Of a stretch of 64,000 bases of DNA, positions 35,512 to 43,556 are shown piece after piece. The stretch lies in assembly GCA_017939795.1 (NCBI GenBank), contig JAGBAA010000086.1, forward strand, positions 20,298 through 84,297. Reading direction: 5' to 3'. This DNA is from Thermoguttaceae bacterium (lineage in GTDB: Bacteria; Planctomycetota; Planctomycetia; Pirellulales; Thermoguttaceae). Under the pieces are notes generated by a model. That model was not told where the DNA came from, searched no databases, and saw only the letters and a program-made list of their open reading frames with translations. The stretch's first letter is position 1. Each line of letters starts with the position of its first letter. Both the position numbers and the translations under genes were made by a program.

Positions 35512-37803
35512 ATGAGTTATTTTGAAAACCGTCGAAACAGGGGATCCGAAGGAAATCCGGTCTCGCTTTTCCCTTTTCTTGCGGTTCTGCTCTGTACGAT
35601 GGGCGCACTCATTTCGGTTTTGCTGATCATTGCGCGGCACGCACAGCTCAGTGCTGATGAACTCGTTCAGGAAATGATCGCCGACTCTGCGGCTTCTGCG
35701 GTCGATCCGGAAATGGAGACTTTTGCTCTTCCGCATCCTGATTCCATTGCGGAGGCTGATCCCATTTCGCATTCGGATCCTCTTTGCTCTTCCGAGGATC
35801 CCTCTTCCAATGCTGGATCTGCCGATCTGAAAGAAAAAAGTGCATTGCTCCAAAAGAAAATGGAAGCCCTGGAAGCTGCTCGAGCTTTACGTCTGAAGGA
35901 AGAAGGCGATTTCGCGAAACTTTCAGACGCCGAACTTCTTGGACGCATCGAAGAGATCCGAAACCGTACGGCACAGGAAGACTGGAGGCTCGAGGAACTG
36001 AAATCGGCTCGCGGACAGGTCGAAAAGGATGCGCAGACAGCACGCATCGCGCTGGGAGCTACGCAGGAAAATCGGAATCGTCTTCTGAAGGAAGTCGAGT
36101 CTCTTTTGGAAGCACTCCAGAAAATGCGGGGAGCGGATGCTGAATTGGATCCGGAAAAGATCCGCGGACAGATCGCAGAGTACGAAAAGAAAGTGAAAGA
36201 ACTTCAGGAGAACGTAGAAAAAGAGGAAAATCAGGCCAAAAAACAGAACGGATCCTATGCGATCCTTCCGCATGTCGGCCCGAATGGAACTCGACGTTAC
36301 CCGATGTACGTCGAATGCCGTGAAGACGGTGCGTGGCTCATGCCGGAAAATCTGCGCCTGAATGCCATTGATTTTGAGGGAACGCTTTCGATGGAAAATC
36401 CGCTGGAAATGGCCCTCAGCGCTAAAAGGCAGTACCTTTTGAAAAACGGGATCTTTCAGGAAACTCCGGAAAATGAACAGGAACCGTACCCTCTGCTGAT
36501 CGTCCGGCCGGGCGGGATCCTTTTTCTCTATCGTGTCCGTGCATCGCTCCAGTCATGGAAAACCGAATTTGGCTACGAGCTGGTGGAGGAGAATATGCCG
36601 ATCGCCTATCCGCCGAATGACGAAAATCTCAAAGAAGAAATGGTACGTGCGATCCACTCTGCCAGGATCCGTCAGCGTCAGTTGGCGTCCATGGCTCCGA
36701 CGCTCTCCGGTCAGGGGGGCGGAAGAAAGGGAAAAGTCGCTTACCGTGCGACTCCCGGCGGTGCGGTCCCCGTTTATGTTGACTCGGAAAGTCCTGTGGG
36801 ACGGAACCTGGCTGACGGGAATCGGAATTCTGCGAATTCGAACGAAAACGGTACACCTGCCGCCAATGCTTTTCCCGGCGGAGTGGGAATGCCCGGGACC
36901 GCAGAGACGGCTGGTGCGATTGGCGCAAATGGAACGCACGCGCTTCCTCACCCGGCAGAGAGGAATGTTTCCGAAACTGCGTCTGAAACCGGAATTGTGG
37001 ACGGATCAGGAACGCAGAATGGATCGGGAACGCAGAATGGATCGGGAGCGTTGAATGGATCGGGAACGTTGAATGGAGCAGGGGATCTGAATGGATCAGG
37101 GATGGCAGAAAGAGCTGGAGCTGGTACTTCCGGAGATTTGAAAAGTACGTTTGCTTCACAGAGTGGTTCCGAAAATGTCCAGGATCCTGCAGTCGGCAGA
37201 AAATCGACCGTCAGTGCCGTGCATGATCTTTCGCAATGGACGGCTGTCTCACCGGATGAGTCGGGATCTTCCGGAGAGCAGGGGATTGCCGGGGCGTACA
37301 GCACGAACGCTGCCGGAGCGTCTGGGACGGCCGGAGCGGATGGAGTGTCTGGAAACGGAGCCTCCGGCGGAAATGGCGGGCCGGGAGCCTCGGTCACGGC
37401 GGATCAGAATTCCGTCACGGCCTGTGTCGCTTCCAGCGAGGGACAGAACTGGGCGTTGGAGAACTACCGGCCTACGCTTTCTTCTCTGAATCGTCCCGTT
37501 CCTCTCGAATGCCGTGCGGATGCGCTCGTTTTGACGGGAATTCTCGATGAAGAGCCGGTCACGATTCCCGTCACGACGCCAAACAAAACCGCAAAAGCTC
37601 TCGCTGCAGCCATTCAGAAGAAGATCCGGAGCTGGGGAGAACCCGGCCGCGGAATGTACTGGAAACCGATCCTGCGTGTGCGTGTTGCGGAGAATGCTCA
37701 GGAAACATTTTCCATGCTTCAGAATGCTCTCCAGTTCAGTGGTCTTGATTTGGAAAGAGTTGACGAAAGAGTCGACGAAAGTGCGGCGAAAACGGCAGAC
37801 TGA
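35512..37803 (+). CDS. Giant single-helix partner of the ExbB-like channel (ExbD/MotB position)
   Basis: 763 residues. One membrane helix near the N-terminus ('VSLFPFLAVLLCTMGALISVLLIIA', in part, about 18-42) is preceded by a short basic segment, the ExbD/TolR topology. About residues 95-250 are a coiled coil. About 255-385 form a compact domain ('RYPMYVECREDGAWLMPENL', 'YPLLIVRPGGILFLYRVRASL', 'WKTEFGYELVEENM'). About 390-640 are Gly/Asn/Ser/Ala-rich with short repeats ('NGSGTQNGSG...'). About 645-755 is a second compact domain ('PVPLECRADALVLTG', 'GRGMYWKPILRVRVAENAQE'). No OmpA-like or TonB-like peptidoglycan or receptor motif is recognised. It begins 145 bases after the channel gene. I know similar pairs only from planctomycetes. 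Function unassigned. Confidence 0.87.
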   Translation: MSYFENRRNRGSEGNPVSLFPFLAVLLCTMGALISVLLIIARHAQLSADELVQEMIADSAASAVDPEMETFALPHPDSIAEADPISHSDPLCSSEDPSSNAGSADLKEKSALLQKKMEALEAARALRLKEEGDFAKLSDAELLGRIEEIRNRTAQEDWRLEELKSARGQVEKDAQTARIALGATQENRNRLLKEVESLLEALQKMRGADAELDPEKIRGQIAEYEKKVKELQENVEKEENQAKKQNGSYAILPHVGPNGTRRYPMYVECREDGAWLMPENLRLNAIDFEGTLSMENPLEMALSAKRQYLLKNGIFQETPENEQEPYPLLIVRPGGILFLYRVRASLQSWKTEFGYELVEENMPIAYPPNDENLKEEMVRAIHSARIRQRQLASMAPTLSGQGGGRKGKVAYRATPGGAVPVYVDSESPVGRNLADGNRNSANSNENGTPAANAFPGGVGMPGTAETAGAIGANGTHALPHPAERNVSETASETGIVDGSGTQNGSGTQNGSGALNGSGTLNGAGDLNGSGMAERAGAGTSGDLKSTFASQSGSENVQDPAVGRKSTVSAVHDLSQWTAVSPDESGSSGEQGIAGAYSTNAAGASGTAGADGVSGNGASGGNGGPGASVTADQNSVTACVASSEGQNWALENYRPTLSSLNRPVPLECRADALVLTGILDEEPVTIPVTTPNKTAKALAAAIQKKIRSWGEPGRGMYWKPILRVRVAENAQETFSMLQNALQFSGLDLERVDERVDESAAKTAD

Positions 37804-38175
37804 ATCTACCGGGCGATCGTGTGCGCAGGCATCGCCCGTTCCTGTTCGGTGCGTGTGCCGGTTGAGAGTTTGTCGATCTGCCACAAAATCTGAGGATGGA
37901 AGATCCCGTTCATTCTACCATATTGTGTAGGCGGCTCCATTTTGTTTTTTTGCTGCTTGAGTTGGATGAGGGAATTTTTAATTTGTGCGAAAATCTTTTC
38001 TGAAGAAGATGATGTTTCATTGCATGAAATTTCCTTGATTTTTCTTTTAAAAGAGGAGAAATGGGAAATTTAAGCCGAGGGAGTAAACTTTTCTTGAGTT
38101 CTGGAGATTTTTTTTCGATAGTGTTTCTATTCACTTCAATTAGTATTTTGGGGAAATGAAAGGAAAGGATTTTTC
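37804..38175. other. AT-rich intergenic region upstream of the DUF1571 gene
   Basis: Starts with a hairpin (cgggcgat 37810-37817 / atcgcccg 37831-37838) that lacks a clear T-run and may still end the upstream transcript. A possible promoter lies at 38094-38122. No ORF seen. Confidence 0.5.
38094..38122 (+). promoter_or_regulatory. Possible promoter of the DUF1571 gene
   Basis: TTGAGT (38094-38099), a 17-bp spacer and GATAGT (38117-38122). The same GATAGT -10 appears at the porin promoter. Confidence 0.45.
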
Positions 38176-39069
38176 ATGACCTTCCACAATTTGGGGAAAT
38201 TTGCTTTTCATGCCTTCATTGGTTCTGCTTTCCTGCTTGGTTATGTATCGCCAGGGGTCGGCGAAATAAATGAGACTGGCGCAGAAACCGGGGCTTCGGC
38301 ACAGGATGCTCCGATCCAGATCGCACTGAATGATCCTGCCATGAGCAATGCCGTTTTAAATTCGCTTGAAGGCGAGCATCCGCTTCTCGCTCCGATGCGC
38401 TGGGCAGATGAATCGGCACAGTACATGCAGGCGAATGTCCGCGACTATACGTGCACGGTCACGAAGCGCGAGCGGATCAATGGGATCCTCGGCAAAGAAG
38501 AGATCATGGACGCGAAAGTGCGCCATGAACCGTTCAGCGTCTACATGAAATTCACCAGTCCGCGCCGTTTCAGCGGCCGTGAGGTCATTTATGTGGAAAA
38601 TGCCAATTCCGGGAATCTTCTTGCTCACGGCGTCGGTCTCGAAGCACTGGCGGGGACCATGCATCTTTCTCCGACGGGCCGGTTGGCGATGAAAGGCAAT
38701 CTGCATCCCATTACGGATTTTGGGGTCTTGAATCTTGCGCGTCAGCTCATTCGGGTCGGTGAGGTCAATATTCAGAAAGATTCTTTCGATGTGAATTATT
38801 TTGATGCGGAGATCGCGGGCCGGGCTTGTGTCTGCATTGAAGTCCTGAATCAGAAGCGCCGCGATGATGTCCTTTTCTGCAAAGCCCACATTTATGTGGA
38901 CCGGGAACTGAATATTCCGATCCGCTATGTCTCATGGGGTTGGGGAAAAAATGGCGATTTTCCGCTGCTGGAGGAGTACACGTACTCAAACATCAAACTC
39001 AATGTGGGACTTACCGATCAGGATTTCGACATTCGGAATCCGAAGTACAATTACCGCGAGTCCCGTTAA
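38176..39069 (+). CDS. DUF1571 exported protein
   Basis: 297 residues with a signal peptide ('FAFHAFIGSAFLLGYVSPGVG'). The DUF1571 core has 'VRDYTCTVTKRERINGILGKE' (in part), 'HEPFSVYMKF', 'GREVIYVENANSGNLLAH', 'PTGRLAMKGNLHPITDFGV', 'RQLIRVGE', 'HIYVDRELNIPIRYVSWGW' and 'EYTYSNIKLNVGLTDQDFD'. The beta-strand arrangement resembles LolA/LolB lipoprotein carriers, so a periplasmic lipid- or lipoprotein-handling role is plausible but unproven. AAAGGA precedes the ATG. It has its own likely promoter and a strong terminator, so it is probably not co-transcribed with the ExbB-like pair. Confidence 0.92.
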   Translation: MTFHNLGKFAFHAFIGSAFLLGYVSPGVGEINETGAETGASAQDAPIQIALNDPAMSNAVLNSLEGEHPLLAPMRWADESAQYMQANVRDYTCTVTKRERINGILGKEEIMDAKVRHEPFSVYMKFTSPRRFSGREVIYVENANSGNLLAHGVGLEALAGTMHLSPTGRLAMKGNLHPITDFGVLNLARQLIRVGEVNIQKDSFDVNYFDAEIAGRACVCIEVLNQKRRDDVLFCKAHIYVDRELNIPIRYVSWGWGKNGDFPLLEEYTYSNIKLNVGLTDQDFDIRNPKYNYRESR

Positions 39070-39136
39070 GGGATCCGTGAGCGAATTCTTTCAGGAAAAT
39101 GTTTTGATCCTTCCTGATTGACACGAAAGCTAAAAT

Positions 39137-39173
39137 ATTGGCGGGCATCGAGATGAGCACCGCCAATTTTTTT
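39137..39173 (+). terminator. Terminator of the DUF1571 gene
   Basis: attggcgg (39137-39144) pairs perfectly with ccgccaat (39160-39167), followed by T. Confidence 0.88.
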
Positions 39174-39316
39174 ATCTCGTTCCCGAGAATATTTTGGTTT
39201 CGGCGTTCCGAAAGGTTTTCCTGGTCTTGGATTTCCCGGATTGATTTCACGGGCGATCCTGGACGGAACAGAAACGAAACGCCGGCTTCGTGTCTTCTTT
39301 AAAGGAAGGAAAGAAA

Positions 39317-40417
39317 ATGAAAAAGAGTTTTGCATTGAGCTGTCTGTTTCTTCTTATGGGACTGGCGGGAACCGCGAATCTGGTTCTGGCCGATTCTTCG
39401 GACTATTCCGGGATGAGGATGAAGCGTCTCTCCAATCGCACTCCGGTTTCTGTCGTGACGGAACCGTCGATCGGCAGTGAAGTCCGTGCTGAGGAGATCG
39501 TGAAGGAAGAGATCCTTCGTGACGAAGTGCTGAAATCTGGAGCCGGAGCGAACGAAACTGGCGGGAGGACGCATGAGGTCAGGAAAGAAAAAGTGACGGA
39601 ATCGGTCACGGAATCTGAAAAGATCACGAAATCGGCGAACGAAACCGATTCCGGGGAAGAGATCGATCGTGAAGACGAGACGGTCCTCATCGATTCCGTG
39701 CGCGAGACGGAAACGAATGACGGAATGGAGGAGGAAACGGCGGATCCGATGCTGGAAAACGGCGAAAATGATGGAATTTCTGCCTGTTGTGCGCCTGCCT
39801 GTTCGCCGTGCTGCGGACATGACGGATGGAACGGCCATCGTGGATACCGTTCGGTTTACCGTCATGCCTGGCGTTATGGATGCTGTCGGCCGAAAATCGA
39901 ACGAACCTGCTGTGATCCGTGCATGACGGAATGCTGCCCGCAGACCTCCTGCTGCGAAGCCTGTTCGTGCGATCAGAGATGCGTCCGCGTTCCGCGCTGC
40001 CGTCTTTTCAGAAAACATTTCTGGCGTGCCCGCTGCTGCTCCAGCTGGAATTCTGCTTCTGCCTGTGATCCGTGCTGCACGGAGAGTGAGTCGATGAACT
40101 GTGTCTCGAACGATTCCGACTGCACGGAAAGCGAGAGCATCAACTGCGTCACGAGCTGCACTCCGTGCTGCGAAGCCTCCGGCACGACCTGCGTGACCGT
40201 GCGCCGACACTGCGGTATCTTCTGCCGCCGTGCCCTCCGCCAGGCCCGCTGGACCATGCCGTATCGTGCCGCCTATCCGACCTATGCCAGCTACTCGAAC
40301 TACGGTTCATGGAATCGCTTCGGCAGTTACGGATACGGAAATTCCTGGTCCGGAAACAGCTGGGCTCCTGTTGGCGGCTCGACGTATCAGACCTCCGATT
40401 GCGGCTGCGGAAACTGA
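39317..40417 (+). CDS. Exported cysteine-rich protein with acidic N-half and Tyr/Gly/Ser tail
   Basis: 366 residues. The signal peptide is 'SFALSCLFLLMGLAGTANLVLA'. Residues about 30-150 are Glu/Thr/Ser-rich and acidic. Residues about 155-310 contain roughly 40 Cys, mostly as CC or CxxC pairs within short recurring units ('ACCAPACSPCCGHDGW', 'RTCCDPCMTECCPQTSCCEA', 'CTESESMNCVSNDSDCTESES' in part). The last 60 residues are a basic then Tyr/Gly/Ser/Asn-rich tail. It was probably built as a disulfide-linked surface or wall component, as proposed for Cys-rich planctomycete wall proteins; metal binding is the alternative. I chose the ATG at 39317, with AAGGAAGGA upstream. It converges on the ACT-domain gene. 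Confidence 0.85.
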   Translation: MKKSFALSCLFLLMGLAGTANLVLADSSDYSGMRMKRLSNRTPVSVVTEPSIGSEVRAEEIVKEEILRDEVLKSGAGANETGGRTHEVRKEKVTESVTESEKITKSANETDSGEEIDREDETVLIDSVRETETNDGMEEETADPMLENGENDGISACCAPACSPCCGHDGWNGHRGYRSVYRHAWRYGCCRPKIERTCCDPCMTECCPQTSCCEACSCDQRCVRVPRCRLFRKHFWRARCCSSWNSASACDPCCTESESMNCVSNDSDCTESESINCVTSCTPCCEASGTTCVTVRRHCGIFCRRALRQARWTMPYRAAYPTYASYSNYGSWNRFGSYGYGNSWSGNSWAPVGGSTYQTSDCGCGN

Positions 40418-40435
40418 GCAGCTCTGAAATGAAAA

Positions 40436-40469
40436 CAGGAGATCCTCTGCGTGTGCAGAGGATCTCCTG
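40436..40469 (-). terminator. Long perfect hairpin terminator, probably bidirectional
   Basis: A 15-bp perfect stem (40436-40450 with 40455-40469) and a 4-base loop gtgt. It is followed by TTTT on the minus strand, ending the ACT-domain gene and possibly the Cys-rich gene on the other strand. Confidence 0.85.
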
Positions 40470-40530
40470 CGTGTACGTTCCGAATCATTCGTCTGGCAGT
40501 TTCTGCCGGACTGTCTGACCGCTGGAACTC

Positions 40531-41097
40531 TTAGCGATACCGAACCCGGTTGGTTGCCGTGAAAATGTTTTCGTGCTGGAGAACGACGGTGAAGTTGATG
40601 TCCGTACCGAGGTTCTGAAGATCGCACTGGAGGAGCGTCAGATTCCATTTCGTCGGGATCTCGACCTGCGCAGTGAGGAAGAACTGCACATCGCCGTCCG
40701 TATTCTTCTGGCGGTAGCCGTACATGTCCAGAATATTCATCTCGTGATCCGCGAGATATTCGCTGAAGCGGCAGACGACACCAGGCTGATCTTTTCCAAA
40801 CGCGGTCAGCACGAAACGTTCCGCTTTGTTTTCAGAAGAAAGGGAGTCTGCCGTCGTACGGCGCACAGAAACGTCGATCTGGCACGATTCGGCCGTGTGC
40901 TCCAGAATGTATTTCTGAAGATTTTCCGGAGAAATATCTTCCGGAATAGTCAGGATCATGATCTGCGTAAAAAATCCGCCGAGTACGGTCTGGCTGCAAG
41001 ATTCAATGTTGGCGCCAAGTGCTTCGGCTGCGGAGGTCACTGCAGCGATGATGCCCGGATGGTCATCCGACATGATGTTCAAAACGTAGGTAAACAC
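40531..41097 (-). CDS. Tandem ACT-domain protein (GcvR-like)
   Basis: 188 residues with two ACT domains. Residues about 3-85 have 'VLNIMSDDHPGIIAAVTSAA' and 'GANIESCSQTVLGGFFTQIM'. Residues about 95-180 have 'VLTAFGKDQPGVVCRFSEYL', 'MNILDMYGYRQ' and 'DVQFFLTAQVEIP'. 'DxPGI/V' marks the ligand-binding turn. Such proteins sense amino acids; the E. coli relative GcvR controls GcvA. The direct target here is unknown. The start is GTG at 41097 with CAGGAG upstream. No amino-acid pathway gene is adjacent. Confidence 0.88.
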   Translation of the reverse strand: MFTYVLNIMSDDHPGIIAAVTSAAEALGANIESCSQTVLGGFFTQIMILTIPEDISPENLQKYILEHTAESCQIDVSVRRTTADSLSSENKAERFVLTAFGKDQPGVVCRFSEYLADHEMNILDMYGYRQKNTDGDVQFFLTAQVEIPTKWNLTLLQCDLQNLGTDINFTVVLQHENIFTATNRVRYR

Positions 41098-41287
41098 GAA
41101 ATTTCACTCCTGAAACCGGTCCATAAGAAAAGAGACTCAGGGGCCGGAATCTTTAAAAAAGGTCATGCGCCGTCATTCGCGACGCAACGGGTCAAAAAAA
41201 GTTCAGGTTTAGGAGGACTGAAGATCCGCGGCGTCGGAAACATTTCTTTCGCATGCGGTCTCCAGTCCGGATCTGCCTTGCGGCAAT

Positions 41288-43300
41288 TTATTTTTCTGCC
41301 GGGACGTAAGTGATCCTGACCTTCGCGGTCTTCACCGGTGCGTTCAGGACGATCCCAATGCGGCGGGCGACATCGCGCGCTTTGAAATCCGCCTCGAAAC
41401 CGGAATCTTTCAGCGTCCAGTCATTGGAAACGACACCGTCCGCCGTCACTTCGATCTCGGCACGGACCGCTTCTTTTCCTTCACCGAAAATGACGGCGTT
41501 TCCGTTGCGTTTCCAGCTCTGGATGGTCACCATCGGCACTTCGAATGTCTGGGGTGAGTCGAACGTGACGGAATCTTCCACCGTGAATTTCACTTCCTTG
41601 CGGGAGTAGGTGAATTCACGCGTCAGTTCCTTACACGCGGCGACGGCATACGCAGCAGAGTATTCCAGAAGGAGCGACTCTTCATCCGTGCCGAAGTCGG
41701 TCTTCTTCACCGTCGCGGCATACTTCGCTCCGGATTTCTGAAGCTGACCGGCGACGACCGGCACATTGTGGCCCCAGGAGTTCAGTACGTCGCTGACGTA
41801 GCGGTCTTTACTGAATGTACGGCGTGTGTAGACCTCGCCGCCGAGGTCGAGTGCCGGGAGTTTGCCGCGGTAAAGCAGGACATAGGTCCCGACGTCATTG
41901 TGGTTGTGCTGTTCCGCATTGTGTCCGCCCTTCATCGCGACAGCAAAACCATCAAGCGCAGCGACCGCTTTGGGAAGTTCCACTTTGTCCGAGACTTTCG
42001 TTAGCGTTGATTTCCACCCTTCCGGGCGAAGGATCAGGATCTGTGCGGATGGGAACCACGTGCGGTTGGAAATGGGATCCTGCATTTCTTTCACGCTGCC
42101 GAATTTCGGAGCGTAGCCGGCAGCGTCCTTCTCCACTTGCGGCGGAAGATCCGTGCCGAAAACGCCGAGATTGCAGAGATTCTGCCCCTGTTCGGGGAGC
42201 GTGAATTCGTAATTGTCCAAGTGGAATCCATAATATCTGTTCAGGAATCCGAGCAGACTGCGCGTCGGGACGGCAGTCATGCTGCAGTCAGCAAAACTCG
42301 GCGAGAAACCGGGAAGGATCTCGATCGTGAAGCCGTAAAGGGCGACCTTGCGGAGTTTTTCCTGATCGAGGATCTGAATTTTATCGTTCGTCGCGCGGCG
42401 TACGGTTTCGGAAAGCAGTGCGTGGTGGCCGAAGCCGTAGCACCAGTAGCCGACGCCCTCCGTGCAGTATCCGTCTTCCGTGTAGCCGAGATTCGACCGC
42501 TGGATGAATTTCTCCGCCGCAGCGAGGAACCACGCACGTTCTTCTTTTGATTGAATGTGTGTGAGTGCCGCGCCGGTGACGCCGGCGAGACAGACTGCAT
42601 TCCAGTTATTGATGCCGCGGACCCACCAGAGATGCGGTTTCCCAGTCTCGATGTGCGTGCGGAACGGAATGAAGCAGCGGAGTGCCAGCTGACGGTCCAG
42701 CTCCTTGCGGACGTCTTCGGAAAGACGGTTCCCGAGGATCTTGCCGATGGTCGCCAGATTCCATGCAATGTTGCTTGATGCGAGGTCAATATCGTAGCGT
42801 CCGTTGAAATTGTTGAGATTGCGGTCATGTGCCGGAAGGACCCAGCTGCGGTCCGCGAAAAACGCTTTCAGATGTTCTTCGACCCGGGGGATAAAACGTC
42901 CCTGATTCTCGAAACACTCGGCAAGCACCGCGCGGTTCAGTCCGGAATTGCGCCGATTGTACGCATTCTGGTAGTTCGTTCGGTTGCCGTTCTGCGTGAA
43001 CTGAAGGTAAAGTTCATCCGGAACCACGGCGACCGGCGTCTTCATTTCCTTTTCGACGGTCGAAATTACCTTGCGGTACTGCGGTTTTTTGGAAAGCTCT
43101 TCCCAAAACGCACGGTCCGAGATGGACGGAAGAATGCAGAAATCTGCCGAAAGCATCGGCGCAAGCTCTTTCGCTCGTTTCGCAAGTTCTTCCTGCAGTC
43201 CCGGTTCCGGAATCGGCGCCGCGAATGTCTTCACTGCAAAAACCGCCACAGCAAACAATGCCGTGAACGTGAACAAAATACTTTGGATCCAATGGCGCAT
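41288..43300 (-). CDS. Exported heparinase II/III-like polysaccharide lyase
   Basis: 670 residues. The signal peptide is followed by an (alpha/alpha)-barrel part ('SNIAWNLATIGKILGNRL', 'WWVRGINNWNAVCLAGVTGA', 'YTEDGYCTEGVGYWCYGFGHH', 'LPGFSPSFADCSM'). The heparinase II/III beta-sandwich follows ('GGHNAEQHNHNDVGTYVLLY', 'PALDLGGEVYTRRTFSKDRY', 'NSWGHNVPVVAGQLQKSGAKY'). The HNHNDVG His and the Tyr in 'YGFGHH'/'EVYTRR' are the likely catalytic region. It would cleave uronic-acid polysaccharides at or outside the cell surface; the exact substrate cannot be read. A GAAAGGAAA sequence precedes the ATG. No sulfatase or SusD partner is adjacent, so it is not part of a dense degradation cluster. Confidence 0.9.
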   Translation of the reverse strand: MRHWIQSILFTFTALFAVAVFAVKTFAAPIPEPGLQEELAKRAKELAPMLSADFCILPSISDRAFWEELSKKPQYRKVISTVEKEMKTPVAVVPDELYLQFTQNGNRTNYQNAYNRRNSGLNRAVLAECFENQGRFIPRVEEHLKAFFADRSWVLPAHDRNLNNFNGRYDIDLASSNIAWNLATIGKILGNRLSEDVRKELDRQLALRCFIPFRTHIETGKPHLWWVRGINNWNAVCLAGVTGAALTHIQSKEERAWFLAAAEKFIQRSNLGYTEDGYCTEGVGYWCYGFGHHALLSETVRRATNDKIQILDQEKLRKVALYGFTIEILPGFSPSFADCSMTAVPTRSLLGFLNRYYGFHLDNYEFTLPEQGQNLCNLGVFGTDLPPQVEKDAAGYAPKFGSVKEMQDPISNRTWFPSAQILILRPEGWKSTLTKVSDKVELPKAVAALDGFAVAMKGGHNAEQHNHNDVGTYVLLYRGKLPALDLGGEVYTRRTFSKDRYVSDVLNSWGHNVPVVAGQLQKSGAKYAATVKKTDFGTDEESLLLEYSAAYAVAACKELTREFTYSRKEVKFTVEDSVTFDSPQTFEVPMVTIQSWKRNGNAVIFGEGKEAVRAEIEVTADGVVSNDWTLKDSGFEADFKARDVARRIGIVLNAPVKTAKVRITYVPAEK

Positions 43301-43470
43301 TGGTCTTTCCTTTCAATTAAAAATGGCGGGATCGTAAAATTAAAATATTTCGGTTGCGTAAAATGCGTGTCTTATGCGGGAACGGGGCCGAAAAGGACCT
43401 CGGCGAAACGGTAAAGGCGCGGATTTTCGTACTTTCGGCGTTTCCATTTCAATCCTGCGAAAAATTCCAA

Positions 43471-43543
43471 ATTCTGCTGAAATCTTTCAGATTCTGCTGA
43501 AATCTTTCAGATTCTGCTGAAATCTTTCAGATTCTGCTGAAAT
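43471..43543. repeat. Three perfect 20-bp tandem copies plus a 13-bp partial copy
   Basis: The unit attctgctgaaatctttcag lies at 43471-43490, 43491-43510 and 43511-43530, then a partial copy at 43531-43543. Each junction contains ctgaaa-gat-ttcag (minus strand), a small hairpin. The array begins 13 bases past the stop of the radical SAM gene and may act at its mRNA 3' end. Confidence 0.95.
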
Positions 43544-43556
43544 TTTCGGCAGAAAC

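Noticed and set aside
43471..43543. CRISPR array
   Set aside because: The 20-bp units abut with no spacers and there are no cas genes. It is a simple tandem repeat.
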